DNA from: a virus
Virus record (IMG/VR): IMGVR_UViG_3300032316_001251
Coordinates: 1 to 21,349 of that record
Strand: one strand, 5' to 3'
DNA length: 21,349 bases
Shown here: piece by piece, positions 1-5,980 of the stretch
How positions within the stretch are numbered: position 1 is the first letter of the stretch
Layout: each line of letters begins with the position of its first letter
Position numbers and translations under genes: made by a program
Notes under the pieces: model-generated
Told to the model about the DNA's origin: nothing
What the model saw: only the letters and a program-made list of their open reading frames with translations
Databases searched by the model: none

Positions 1-833
1 GTGCCACGGGAGCTAAGGCCGAGATTCGCTGCCGCGCGTGCTCTGGAATACCAGGAGCAAGAGCACGAGCGCGAGAGGGCACAGGCTGCGAACCTGAGAC
101 CGACGCGGGAGGAGGAGCGGGGACGAGAGGGAGCGCCTCGACAGGTGACGTGTCCGCGTTCACCCAGGAGCGCACGGTCGTGCGAGCTCGCGGCGGAGAA
201 AACGCGTCGCCGATGCTGCTCAACGACCAGCCCGCCTCGTACAGCGCGCGAACACGAGCGTGCAGCCCTGCACCGGAAAGCGCGGCGAGAACTTCGCACT
301 CTGTGGAAGGTAGAGGCGCGCGACGTGCAGATGTGCGGGCGCGCTCAGTCACTGTGCCACCATATCACTCTTTGCAGTGAGTGTACACGCGCTTTGCGGT
401 GAAGGAAGTAACCTGCGGCGGAGAGGAGTTGTACAAAGAGGAGGACGAAGAGTACGCTGAGGTTAGGTGGCTTTGGCGTGAGAGAGCGAAATTGTATATT
501 TGGAGCGCTTTAAGAAACGTTTCCAAAAAAGAAGGCCCTGCAGGAAATTAAGAATTCTTATTTTAGATAAGACTTATTGTTTGTACTTGTTGTTTGTACT
601 TGTTGTTCTTATCTTTGTTGATGTTTGTTGTTGGTTCCTTGTCTTGTGTTCTTGCCTCCTGCCTTGTCCTGTTGCTTGAGCTTGGTAAGCTAGCAGGTGA
701 TTGTTGTTCAGGTTGGTTGAGTGTCGATGGCTATGTTAGTTGTGTAGCTGAGTGAGCTGGTTGGTGAGCTGAGCTTAGTCGAGCTTGGTAGTTGTGTAGC
801 TGGGCTGAGTTGAGCTTGGCTTGTTGAATTGGA
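1..833. other. Long stretch without a convincing gene
   Basis: Bases 1-480 are GC-rich. They hold one arginine-rich plus-strand open frame with no promoter, no Shine-Dalgarno and no recognisable domain, which I do not call. Bases 500-580 are AT-rich, with a small palindrome (AAGAATTCTT) near 550. From about 575 to 830 the plus strand is dominated by G and T, with short direct repeats: TTGTTTGTAC twice near 577-602, and variants of GAGCTGAGCTTGG and TTGTGTAGCTG after 735. No tRNA-like T-loop was seen. A transcript running leftwards past the 834 terminator would be A/C-rich and largely unstructured. The role is unknown; a replication or packaging locus, or decayed sequence, are possibilities. 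Confidence 0.55.
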
Positions 834-865
834 AAGGGCGCTCACCCTTTCGAGTAAGCGCCCTT
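834..865 (-). terminator. GAAA-loop terminator after 887-1411
   Basis: Read on the minus strand, arms AAGGGCGCT and AGCGCCCTT pair perfectly. An inner five pairs (TACTC with GGGTG, two G-U) close a GAAA tetraloop, giving a 14-bp stem. It starts 21 bases after the stop codon of the peptidoglycan-binding gene. Only a weak T run follows. Confidence 0.7.
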
Positions 866-886
866 GCCTGTGTGCTTGTGTGTTAG

Positions 887-1411
887 CTATGCGTGCACAA
901 TCACGATGGGATCGTTGTTGAAGATTCCCTGAAATGTTGTAGCGTCGACAATGCCTGTTGCCTCGAGGTCATTGTCTGTCTGCCATGACGCCACGGCGTC
1001 GATGGTGCCATCGCTGTAGTAGCCATCACGATCATCAGCAGCTGTCGGATAGCCGAGTTCGACAAGTCGACGCTGCAGGTGATGAACGGTTAGGCTCTTG
1101 CGATTGAACTTGTTCTTGACAACGCACTTGTCCAAGTAGACATCATCGCGATCGCCGGTTACCGCATATGGGTATACGACAGGGTCCGTATTAGTTGCCG
1201 CAGTCGACTGAGGCTGCGACTCAGGCTCCGTGGCGTCTGCCTCGAGCTTAGCGTCCTCGGGCTCGCCTGCAACATCAAGAGCTGAGTTGGGGTCCGCAAG
1301 GTACTCGGAGCTTGTGCTTGCCTTGGACTTGGCGCGAGGTTTTGGCTGCCCTACATCAGCTACCTCGACCTCAGCCGCAGCCTCAGTCTGGTCTGTGGTG
1401 TGCTCGTTCAT
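887..1411 (-). CDS. Peptidoglycan-binding-domain protein
   Basis: The 174-residue protein has two parts. Residues 1-85 are acidic, Ala/Glu/Pro/Ser-rich and probably disordered. Residues about 106-165 resemble a PG_binding_1 domain: LTVHHLQRRLVELGY, then a DG-YY-DGTIDAVASWQ segment and a TGIVDATTFQ ending, which is the usual helix-loop-helix pattern. Such domains hold cell-wall enzymes on murein, but no catalytic domain is attached here. There is no signal peptide or membrane segment. The Shine-Dalgarno is weak (GAGAGTGAGC). The gene lies 57 bases after the histone-like gene 1469-1735 and probably shares its promoter at 1779-1784. A virion, lysis or cell-wall-targeting role is possible. The domain call is fairly firm; the role is inference. 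Confidence 0.8.
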   Translation of the reverse strand: MNEHTTDQTEAAAEVEVADVGQPKPRAKSKASTSSEYLADPNSALDVAGEPEDAKLEADATEPESQPQSTAATNTDPVVYPYAVTGDRDDVYLDKCVVKNKFNRKSLTVHHLQRRLVELGYPTAADDRDGYYSDGTIDAVASWQTDNDLEATGIVDATTFQGIFNNDPIVIVHA

Positions 1412-1468
1412 CCGCGCTTGCTCACTCTCGTCGGCGGTGTCGGTGCGTTCGTTGTTGATGGTATCGAG

Positions 1469-1735
1469 CTAGAACCCGAAGTATGCTCGAACTTTGTTCC
1501 AGGTCTGCCGCATGCGCCCAGTGGGCTTGGGCTCGATTGGAGCTGGAGCTGCTGCCTTCTTCGCTGCTGCCTTGCGAGGCGCGGCTGCCTTCTTGGTGGC
1601 GGCTGGCTTCTTAGCTGCTGGTTTCTTTGCCGCGGGCTTCTTAGCTGCTGGCTTGGCTTCTGCTGCCTTCTTGGGAGCTGGCTTCTTGGCGGCCGGCTTC
1701 TTGGCGGCAGGCTTGGATGCCTTAGGGGTTGCCAC
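1469..1735 (-). CDS. Lys/Ala/Pro-repeat histone-H1-like protein
   Basis: This 88-residue protein is almost entirely AAKKP repeats (residues 3-66). An 18-residue basic, aromatic tail follows (TGRMRQTWNKVRAYFGF). The repeat resembles the C-terminal tails of actinobacterial HupB and of eukaryotic H1, which bind DNA through lysine charge; no HU core domain is present. It could compact phage DNA, bind RNA, or coat another polyanion. The C-terminal tail could form an amphipathic helix and so might touch membrane. The Shine-Dalgarno GAGAGGAC lies about nine bases before ATG. It is the first gene of a leftward unit with the peptidoglycan-binding gene. The repetitive codons mean the number of repeats may vary between relatives. 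Confidence 0.85.
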   Translation of the reverse strand: MATPKASKPAAKKPAAKKPAPKKAAEAKPAAKKPAAKKPAAKKPAATKKAAAPRKAAAKKAAAPAPIEPKPTGRMRQTWNKVRAYFGF

Positions 1736-1778
1736 GGTTCGAGTGTCCTCTCTGGTTACCGTACTGCTATTGCTTCAG

Positions 1779-1784
1779 ATTATA
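1779..1784 (-). promoter_or_regulatory. -10 box for the 1735-887 unit
   Basis: A perfect TATAAT on the minus strand lies 43 bases before the ATG at 1735. Unlike most copies in the window it lacks the upstream TG. It is divergent from the plus-strand promoter at 1872-1880. Confidence 0.6.
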
Positions 1785-1871
1785 CGGTCACTCGAGCTTG
1801 GTGAGGCTTTGTGAAGCTGAGTAACGGTTTGGTAACTGTGGCCGGCTGAGTGCGAGCTTGAACTCGAGTCA

Positions 1872-1880
1872 TGGTATAAT
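1872..1880 (+). promoter_or_regulatory. Extended -10 promoter (plus-strand copy of the cassette)
   Basis: TGGTATAATAGTTCTATCAG is followed by AACGACGAAAGGACAG and then ATG at 1920. Both the promoter and the leader match the minus-strand cassette copies, closest to the one at 13312-13320. No good -35 hexamer was seen, as expected for an extended -10. Confidence 0.85.
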
Positions 1881-1919
1881 AGTTCTATCAGCACGGCCCA
1901 ACGACGAAAGGACAGGACC

Positions 1920-2105
1920 ATGGCACAGACCACCAGCCAGCCGGCCGCCACGAAGGCGAGCCTCTACAACGTCACGATCTGGGGCTTCGATCGCTGGGGC
2001 GACGTCGCGAAGATCGAGGCGGCCGGTGTTCACTCGGTGAGCTCAGTCCTCCGCGAGGTCGAGGAGCTCGGCTGGCAGCGGATCCACGGCATCGAGCTCT
2101 GGTAG
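1920..2105 (+). CDS. Small hypothetical protein
   Basis: This is a 61-residue protein that I do not recognise. It starts with a Ser/Thr/Ala-rich dozen residues, then a compact alpha/beta-looking part: SLYNVTIWGFDRWGDV, then a helix-forming SSVLREVEELGWQRI, ending HGIELW. The gene is supported by a perfect extended -10 promoter, a conserved leader with GAAAGGACAG seven bases before ATG, and a strong terminator 18 bases after the stop. It is one of two single-gene plus-strand units lying between leftward operons. Its 42-residue neighbour at 2276-2404 shares the gene layout but not the sequence. Confidence 0.85.
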   Translation: MAQTTSQPAATKASLYNVTIWGFDRWGDVAKIEAAGVHSVSSVLREVEELGWQRIHGIELW

Positions 2106-2122
2106 GCTCGCGGGAAGGCGCG

Positions 2123-2150
2123 AAGGGGCGGGGCGAAAGCTCCGCCCCTT
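2123..2150 (+). terminator. GAAA-loop terminator after 1920-2105
   Basis: A 12-bp stem AAGGGGCGGGGC / GCTCCGCCCCTT (one G-U pair) closes a GAAA tetraloop, followed by TCTCTTTA. Confidence 0.9.
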
Positions 2151-2227
2151 CTCTTTATGGTTAGTAACAGAGAGATAACAACTCAAGTTTTTTGGCAATT
2201 CTGGTTTACTTTGGAGTTCAGACAGAG

Positions 2228-2233
2228 TATAAT
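2228..2233 (+). promoter_or_regulatory. Promoter of the 42-residue gene 2276-2404
   Basis: TATAAT at 2228-2233 has a plausible -35 TTTACT at 2205-2210 with 17-base spacing. The leader reads AACGACGAACAACGGAGGAC before ATG at 2276, a variant of the common cassette leader. The upstream TG is absent here. Confidence 0.75.
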
Positions 2234-2275
2234 AGAAACATCAGCAAGCCACAACGACGAACAACGGAGGACAAC

Positions 2276-2404
2276 ATGTACGCACTCACCCTCAAAGGCG
2301 ACGTTCTTGGCCGCGGCTCACGCGAGGTCATGTCCGCGATGCGCGAGCAGCTCGCCCGGTTTACCGGCCGCGACATCTCGGAGTACCGAATCGAAGCCAT
2401 CTAA
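2276..2404 (+). CDS. Very small hypothetical protein (42 aa)
   Basis: The product begins MYALTLKGDVLGRG and ends with an amphipathic segment and EYRIEAI. I do not recognise it. The ATG at 2276 is chosen because ACGGAGG lies 7-8 bases upstream and the promoter at 2228 would place the start of transcription well before it. The longer open frame upstream overlaps that promoter. A perfect-looking terminator follows at 2418. Its size and isolation suggest a phage effector-type small protein, but nothing in the sequence proves a function. Confidence 0.75.
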   Translation: MYALTLKGDVLGRGSREVMSAMREQLARFTGRDISEYRIEAI

Positions 2405-2417
2405 CCTACCCGCAAAG

Positions 2418-2453
2418 GAAAGGGTCCCCGAGCGAAAGCTCGAGGACCCTTTC
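2418..2453 (+). terminator. GAAA-loop terminator, probably used from both sides
   Basis: A 16-base arm GAAAGGGTCCCCGAGC pairs with GCTCGAGGACCCTTTC (one mismatch) around GAAA, followed by TCTTTG. It sits between the plus-strand gene 2276-2404 and the convergent lysozyme-like gene ending at 2473, so it may stop transcription from both directions. Confidence 0.85.
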
Positions 2454-2472
2454 TCTTTGTGGTAACCGCCGG

Positions 2473-3159
2473 CTAGCTCTTCTTTGGCGGAGTGTCCTTG
2501 CACGGGTATTGACCCATGAACTGACGGAACGGAGCCATGATCCAATTCTCATGGTGCCATGACGACCACCCGCCGTAGTGGCTGGCGTTTAGCGAACCGT
2601 CAGGGTTGAGCCCCCAAGGAACCCAATACTTGCCCTTATTGGTCATGTGCTTGTAGACGATGCGCGACTGAGTGTATGGGTCGAGCATTGCACCGCGCGA
2701 CCACCAGTGCTTACCGGAGTGCGCGGAAGTTTGTATCTGCCAGATACCAAGGGCGCCTGAGTACCAGGGCGAACTCTCGTCCAGGTTTTGTCCCTTGGAC
2801 TCGCGCATGGTGATTGCCCATGCCATTTGGTGCGAGTAGCCGGTGAATCCTGCCGCGTAGAGCGTCTTCGCAAGCTGGTTCTTGCATTTCCACGCTGGCT
2901 TTGGGTTTAGTGGCTTTGGTTCTGGCTTTGGCTTGTCAGCCTGTGTCGTTGAGTCGGTTGCGCTGTCGAACCGCGCAGGCGTGGCTGTCGTTGTCGTCTG
3001 TGCGACTGATTTCGCGATTGGTGCGCGTGTCGCTGCGGATGCGTTGCTGCTGTGCGAGTAGTAGGAGGTTACTGAGAAGATTGTCGCCGCAATGATTGCT
3101 GCGATGCTGAACGCTAGCAGTAGCGTTCGGCTCTGTCTATTGCTATCAGTGTTCTTCAT
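2473..3159 (-). CDS. Membrane-anchored lysozyme-like / transglycosylase protein
   Basis: The 228-residue protein has a short N-terminus with two arginines (R8, R11), then one hydrophobic segment at residues 12-34 (signal anchor or signal peptide). A Thr/Ala/Pro/Lys-rich linker follows to about 88, then a lysozyme-like domain to the C-terminus. Domain marks are AWAITMRES (candidate catalytic Glu120), GALGIWQI (135-142) and the following TQSRIVYKHM helix, which fits the SLT/RPF-type lysozyme fold that cleaves the glycan strand of murein. The C-terminal part is rich in Trp and His. ATG at 3159 is chosen because it directly precedes the basic segment; upstream in-frame starts are TTG only, and the Shine-Dalgarno is weak. 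It lies 93 bases after 3253-3630. It could act in lysis, entry or cell-wall remodelling. Confidence 0.85.
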   Translation of the reverse strand: MKNTDSNRQSRTLLLAFSIAAIIAATIFSVTSYYSHSSNASAATRAPIAKSVAQTTTTATPARFDSATDSTTQADKPKPEPKPLNPKPAWKCKNQLAKTLYAAGFTGYSHQMAWAITMRESKGQNLDESSPWYSGALGIWQIQTSAHSGKHWWSRGAMLDPYTQSRIVYKHMTNKGKYWVPWGLNPDGSLNASHYGGWSSWHHENWIMAPFRQFMGQYPCKDTPPKKS

Positions 3160-3252
3160 AAGTATCCGATCTCTCGGGGACAGGGACAACGCCCGCAAGG
3201 TGCACGGGCGCTCGCGCCTTCAGCGTTTAAGCTTGTTCATGCGAAGGCGAGC

Positions 3253-3630
3253 TCAGACTGCCGTCGTCTTGGCACGGCGTGGTGGGCGTGCGTCGACGTC
3301 TTCGACGCTGTGCATGATTGACCAGACTTGGTGAAGTGGAAGTTCGAAGTCGTCACCGCGTGTGTGGTGTACTCGGCTCTTGAAGTTGTCGTAGTCGATT
3401 TCGTATGTCTGATCGACGAGCCACCGCGCGAACTGCGAGCGGTCAATTTCAAGTCGGTAAGGGTAGTCCGCTCGAGGCGTGTGATGGATTTCGTTTGGCA
3501 GGTCTGGCGAACTGCAGTAGTCAATGAGTGAGTCGAGCGACTGCCTGTCGCGCGCTCGCACGAGTATGACACCGATCTTGTCTCGGTGCGCTACCGCGCT
3601 AATGAATCCGTCTTGTGTGAATAGCCACAT
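3253..3630 (-). CDS. Conserved actinophage-type hypothetical protein
   Basis: This 125-residue protein begins MWLFTQDGFISAV. It has an IGVILVRARDRQSLDSL segment, a YPYRLEIDRSQFARWL segment and an IDYDNFKSRV-x-HQVWSIMH segment. From memory this order matches a widespread family of small actinophage and actinobacterial proteins starting MWLFTxDGFYS and containing DYDNFK. I know of no assigned biochemical function. The start is firm: GAAGGAGA lies seven bases before ATG. It follows 3685-3876 by 54 bases and likely shares its transcript. Confidence 0.85.
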   Translation of the reverse strand: MWLFTQDGFISAVAHRDKIGVILVRARDRQSLDSLIDYCSSPDLPNEIHHTPRADYPYRLEIDRSQFARWLVDQTYEIDYDNFKSRVHHTRGDDFELPLHQVWSIMHSVEDVDARPPRRAKTTAV

Positions 3631-3672
3631 AAGCTGTTCTCCTTCTCTCTGTCGTTGCGTCCTTGCGTTGAC

Positions 3673-3690
3673 GACTAGCTGTTGCTAGTC
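3673..3690 (-). other. Small hairpin over the stop codon of 3685-3876
   Basis: A perfect 7-bp stem, GACTAGC / GCTAGTC with a four-base loop, includes the TAG stop. No T run follows, so it is more likely an mRNA structure than a terminator. Confidence 0.4.
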
Positions 3691-3876
3691 TCCGAGTTTT
3701 TCTTGAATCTCTTCTGCACTTACTTCGGTGACCTCGACGGCGCAGCCTTCCTGCTCGTACATTCGCTTGACTCCGTGCTTCTCGTCTGCGCGAACGTACG
3801 TGACGAATGTGATGTCATCGCCTCGGTCTTGTGGCTTGGTGATGGAGAGCTTGTAGCCAGCTGCGTTCTCGTTCAT
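3685..3876 (-). CDS. Small hypothetical protein
   Basis: This is a 63-residue acidic protein: KLSITKPQDRGDDITFVTYVRADEK suggests beta strands, and a C-terminal helix reads EVSAEEIQEKL. I do not recognise it. The Shine-Dalgarno is excellent (AAGGAGGTGA, nine bases before ATG). An earlier ATG in the same leader (ATGAAATGA) encodes only two residues and overlaps the true start; this could be chance or a tiny coupling codon. It is the first gene of the leftward unit ending with the lysozyme-like gene. Confidence 0.8.
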   Translation of the reverse strand: MNENAAGYKLSITKPQDRGDDITFVTYVRADEKHGVKRMYEQEGCAVEVTEVSAEEIQEKLGD

Positions 3877-3900
3877 TTCATGTCACCTCCTTGGTGAAGT

Positions 3901-3906
3901 ATCGTA
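3901..3906 (-). promoter_or_regulatory. Possible -10 (TACGAT) for the 3876-2473 unit
   Basis: Because the strong terminator at 3915-3949 lies just upstream, this unit needs its own promoter in the 25 bases before the gene. TACGAT fits the actinobacterial TAnnnT rule but does not match the cassette. Weak evidence. Confidence 0.3.
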
Positions 3907-3914
3907 TCGCTAAC

Positions 3915-3949
3915 GACTGTACCCCACCCTGGTTTGGGTGGGGTCAGTC
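3915..3949 (-). terminator. Terminator after 3968-4537
   Basis: Arms ACCCCACCC / GGGTGGGGT are flanked by GACTG / CAGTC with one bulged base, around a six-base loop. The hairpin begins 19 bases after the stop codon. Confidence 0.8.
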
Positions 3950-3967
3950 GTCGAGCGTTGAGCTGTT

Positions 3968-4537
3968 TTAGAGCCCGAATACCTTTCGGCAGTCGGGGCC
4001 GAGCTGGAACTTACGGCTGACGGGATCGGTGAGCTCGGCTCCACACTTACCGCAGCAACTGTAGTGCAGCCCGAAGAGCTTTGCGTATTTGTACGGGTCG
4101 CGGGCGATGAGGTCGACGAGCGTGATGGTGTCGTTCTTGGTGAGCTTGTGCCGCGTGAATGCACCGACGGAGCCGGTGAGGCGTCGCATGTAGAGCGTGT
4201 GCATGTACTCGCGCACCTCGAGGAAGAGCAGGTCGCCGTGAATGCTGCCGGCCGAGTCGAGCTCGAGGAACTCAAGCTCTTCGACGGGAATGGCGTACTT
4301 GCTCTTGGGAATGCTCGCGAGCTTGGTCTGCAGCTCGCTGGGCACTGCCGCGTCCTTGGGCGCGAAGGGCTTGAGCTTGAGCATGTCGATGCAGCGGCTT
4401 GCGTCCTTCTTGGACATGAAGGGCAAGTTCGTGCGGATGACGTCGAGCTCAACTGGGTCGACCGCGCGGGACTCGAGCAGGCTTTCGATGAAGCTGAGCT
4501 GCGCGGAGCTCGCGGGCGAGATCGTGGCTGTGGTCAT
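3968..4537 (-). CDS. DUF6011-like zinc-ribbon protein
   Basis: This is a 189-residue protein. Residues 10-55 (SAQLSFIESLLESRAV and MSKKDASRCIDML) look like the short helical domain often found in phage proteins of the SPKQ-FI-LL-R type. The C-terminus (161-189) has CCGKCGAELTDPVSRKFQLG followed by PDCRK, the single zinc-binding knuckle with GP-C typical of DUF6011; C162, C165 and C183 are the obvious ligands. The function of the family is not known to me; nucleic-acid binding is plausible. ATG at 4537 follows GAAAGGACGG. It is a single-gene unit between the cassette promoter at 4572 and the terminator at 3915. Confidence 0.85.
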   Translation of the reverse strand: MTTATISPASSAQLSFIESLLESRAVDPVELDVIRTNLPFMSKKDASRCIDMLKLKPFAPKDAAVPSELQTKLASIPKSKYAIPVEELEFLELDSAGSIHGDLLFLEVREYMHTLYMRRLTGSVGAFTRHKLTKNDTITLVDLIARDPYKYAKLFGLHYSCCGKCGAELTDPVSRKFQLGPDCRKVFGL

Positions 4538-4571
4538 TTGGCACCGTCCTTTCGTGGTCGTCGTTAGTACT

Positions 4572-4580
4572 ATTATATCA
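4572..4580 (-). promoter_or_regulatory. Cassette promoter for 3968-4537
   Basis: TGATATAATAGTACTAAC on the minus strand, 34 bases before ATG, with leader ACGAAAGGAC. Full match to the consensus of the window. Confidence 0.9.
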
Positions 4581-4601
4581 GGTGCCGAATAGAAGCAACC
4601 C

Positions 4602-4626
4602 TCCCGAGGCCGTGTCAAGCTCGGGA
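4602..4626 (-). terminator. Terminator after 4646-4891
   Basis: A 7-bp stem TCCCGAG / CTCGGGA with an 11-base loop and outer C-G pairs after one mismatch, followed by GTTGCTTCT. It lies only about 20 bases before the next cassette promoter. Confidence 0.6.
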
Positions 4627-4645
4627 AGGCGCTTCGTCTGAGGGG

Positions 4646-4891
4646 TTAGATGATGGTGGCGACGCACTCGGCCGGCGGGAGGATGATGAGCTCCTGCGTG
4701 ACCGAATTGAAGAGGCGGATTTCGCTGAGCGGAGCACCCGCGGCCAGAGCTTCGGACACGAAGTCAGAGACCTTGCCCGTGCCGAGCGTGGCGTGGAACT
4801 CTCCGCACCAGATCGAGCCCTGCTCGTCGGTGACAAGCGAGAGACCGTCGATAGTGAGGCCGCTGACGTCTGAGGTGATGATTGTTGCCAT
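4646..4891 (-). CDS. Small hypothetical protein
   Basis: This is an 81-residue, mostly beta-looking protein: MATIITSDVSGLTIDGLSLV, then GSIWCGEFHATLGTGKVSDF, a helix VSEALAAGA, and a strand-rich end QELIILPPAECVATII. The alternation suggests a small beta-rich fold, but I do not recognise the family. ATG at 4891 is fixed by GAAGGGAC upstream in the cassette leader. It is a single-gene unit with its own promoter and terminator. Confidence 0.85.
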   Translation of the reverse strand: MATIITSDVSGLTIDGLSLVTDEQGSIWCGEFHATLGTGKVSDFVSEALAAGAPLSEIRLFNSVTQELIILPPAECVATII

Positions 4892-4937
4892 TTCGGGTGT
4901 CCCTTCGTCGTTAGCCAGGCTCCCTGGCGTTAGTACT

Positions 4938-4946
4938 ATTATATCA
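4938..4946 (-). promoter_or_regulatory. Cassette promoter for 4646-4891, leader hairpin
   Basis: TGATATAATAGTACTAAC is followed by a hairpin GCCAGG-GAG-CCTGGC (4914-4928), then AACGACGAAGGGACAC and ATG. The hairpin lies between the likely transcript start and the Shine-Dalgarno. Confidence 0.9.
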
Positions 4947-4998
4947 TGATGACCAATTTCGGTCTGAAGCGCGCTCTCGATGAAATTAAGCGCCTCAA

Positions 4999-5032
4999 GC
5001 GGAGAGCCTACCCTTTCGGGCAAGCTCCCCGC
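4999..5032 (-). terminator. GAAA-loop terminator after 5055-5297
   Basis: A 15-bp stem (GCGGGGAGCTTGCCC with GGGTAGGCTCTCCGC, a few G-U pairs) closes a GAAA tetraloop on the minus strand, 22 bases after the stop codon. Confidence 0.85.
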
Positions 5033-5054
5033 TTCGAGACGCTCGATTCCCTTT

Positions 5055-5297
5055 CTAGACCGCGTAGGCGAGCTTGTAGCCCTTGGCCATCTTGTCGTAC
5101 TGCTTGCCGATGGCGTACTGGCGAGCCTGAAACTCCGAGGGAAAACCCTGGACCGCAGTCTGTCGCGAGGTCTTCTCGGCCATTCCCCACGAGGTGCGGA
5201 CGACATTGCCGTCGAGTACGATCTCGTACACCTTCTTCTTGCCGTTGGCTCCGCGGGTCCCATCGGACTCCTTGAGCAGGCACCACTTCGTGTTCAT
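5055..5297 (-). CDS. WGR-like domain small protein
   Basis: This is an 80-residue protein. After a lysine-containing start, residues 22-75 read KVYEIVLDGNVVRTSWGMAE, then QTAVQGFPSEFQARQYAIGK and KMAKGY. This is the order of a WGR domain: beta strand, the W-G motif, a glutamine/phenylalanine strand, then an A-x-x-x-x-x-K helix and K-GY. The usual WGR arginine is replaced by Met39. WGR domains, known from PARP2 and from stand-alone bacterial proteins, bind DNA ends or nucleic acid. ATG at 5297 is preceded by GACGGAGACGAA. It is a single-gene unit. The domain call rests on pattern recognition only. Confidence 0.75.
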   Translation of the reverse strand: MNTKWCLLKESDGTRGANGKKKVYEIVLDGNVVRTSWGMAEKTSRQTAVQGFPSEFQARQYAIGKQYDKMAKGYKLAYAV

Positions 5298-5352
5298 TTC
5301 GTCTCCGTCCGTCGTTTCGTCGTTTCCGCCGATCGTCCTCGGCGTTAGTACT

Positions 5353-5361
5353 ATTATATCA
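5353..5361 (-). promoter_or_regulatory. Cassette promoter for 5055-5297, leader hairpin
   Basis: TGATATAATAGTACTAAC, then a leader with a 5-bp hairpin (GCCGA / TCGGC, 5328-5343) and AACGACGAAACGACGG before the ATG at 5297. Confidence 0.9.
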
Positions 5362-5368
5362 GGTACTC

Positions 5369-5400
5369 GGGTACTGGGTGGCCGGAGCCACCCAGTACCC
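5369..5400 (-). terminator. Terminator after 5409-5687
   Basis: Perfect 14-bp stem GGGTACTGGGTGGC / GCCACCCAGTACCC with a four-base loop. Its downstream foot is only seven bases from the next promoter. Confidence 0.85.
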
Positions 5401-5408
5401 GCGCTGGG

Positions 5409-5687
5409 CTACCTGTCTGCTGTTAGGTCTGCCTTCTGAAGGAAGAGATCTGAGGACCAGAGAAGCCTGTCCCCGTCCTCCATAGGGGTGAACCCGATCT
5501 TCTTCATCAGCCTATTGGCCCGTGCCCGGGACTTGGGATCTGAGAGGTACCAGCCACTGCCACCCTCTTCTTCCTTGATGAGGTTGTAGAGTTCTACATG
5601 GAGAGGATTGCTGAAGTCTACCCGTGTCCTGGTGGGGACAGTGCTCTGGTAGAAGTAGACCTCTTTGGTTTCCGTGGTGGTTGTCAC
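5409..5687 (-). CDS. Hypothetical protein with foreign codon use
   Basis: This is a 92-residue protein: a Thr-rich start, then VYFYQSTVPTRTRVDFSNPL, a helix ELYNLIKEEEGGSGWYLSD, and a basic RARANRLMKKIGFTPMEDGD segment. I do not recognise the family. GTG at 5687 is chosen because AAGGAGGAC lies just upstream. Codon use differs sharply from its neighbours: arginine is AGG or CGG rather than CGC or CGA, and by eye I count only about six CpG in 279 bases, in a window otherwise dense in CpG. 11716-12177 has the same style. This suggests recent acquisition or selection against CpG. It has its own promoter and a perfect terminator. Confidence 0.85.
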   Translation of the reverse strand: MTTTTETKEVYFYQSTVPTRTRVDFSNPLHVELYNLIKEEEGGSGWYLSDPKSRARANRLMKKIGFTPMEDGDRLLWSSDLFLQKADLTADR

Positions 5688-5725
5688 TTTGTCCTCCTTG
5701 GTGGTGGTTCCTTGTTGATAGTTCT

Positions 5726-5734
5726 ATTATACCA
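5726..5734 (-). promoter_or_regulatory. Extended -10 promoter for 5409-5687
   Basis: TGGTATAATAGAACTATCAAC on the minus strand, variant of the cassette. The leader is different (ACCAAGGAGGAC) and carries a classical Shine-Dalgarno. Confidence 0.85.
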
Positions 5735-5764
5735 TATAACTCGAGTACTCGGTGCCAAATCATA

Positions 5765-5803
5765 GAAATAGCGCCAATGAATTAGATTCATTGGCGCTAT
5801 TTC
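5765..5803 (-). terminator. Terminator of the 6813-5822 operon
   Basis: Perfect 18-bp stem GAAATAGCGCCAATGAAT / ATTCATTGGCGCTATTTC with a three-base loop, followed on the minus strand by TATGATTTGG. The longest perfect hairpin in the window. Confidence 0.9.
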
Positions 5804-5821
5804 CTCGAGCTGTTGAGCTAG

Positions 5822-5980
5822 CTAGCCCTCTCGAAGTGAGAGGACCGCGGCGGCTCCTCCCGCGAGAATGAAACCCGCGCCGAGCCAGGATCGATCAGCT
5901 CCTGCGAAGCCGAGAATCAGTAGACCCACGGTCAATAGAGCGACCGAGATGATCGGGAACCAGGCTACACGCGAGCGCAC
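5822..5980 (-). CDS. Small two-helix membrane protein
   Basis: This is a 52-residue protein with two hydrophobic segments, about residues 6-26 (AWFPIISVALLTVGLLILGF) and 32-48 (WLGAGFILAGGAAAVLSL), joined by AGADRS. It ends in the charged LREG. GTG at 5980 abuts the TAG stop of the upstream HTH gene with no gap, so translation is probably coupled. It is the last gene of a four-gene unit, and the terminator follows 18 bases after the stop. The size and two-pass layout fit many phage membrane proteins (holin-like, superinfection or unknown), but there is no specific evidence for any of these. Confidence 0.8.
   Translation of the reverse strand: MRSRVAWFPIISVALLTVGLLILGFAGADRSWLGAGFILAGGAAAVLSLREG

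Noticed and set aside
1-402. Plus-strand open frame of 133 codons, arginine-rich
   Set aside because: No promoter, no Shine-Dalgarno, no domain, and the composition is what a GC-rich noncoding frame gives; a gene cut by the left edge cannot be fully excluded.
3237-3572. Minus-strand frame overlapping 3253-3630
   Set aside because: Shifted-frame shadow; the 3253-3630 frame has the ribosome site and family motifs.
4946-5275. Plus-strand frame starting MMTNFGLKRALDEIKRLKRR
   Set aside because: Its first codons look protein-like, but it overlaps a terminator and the WGR-like gene antisense and has no promoter or ribosome site.
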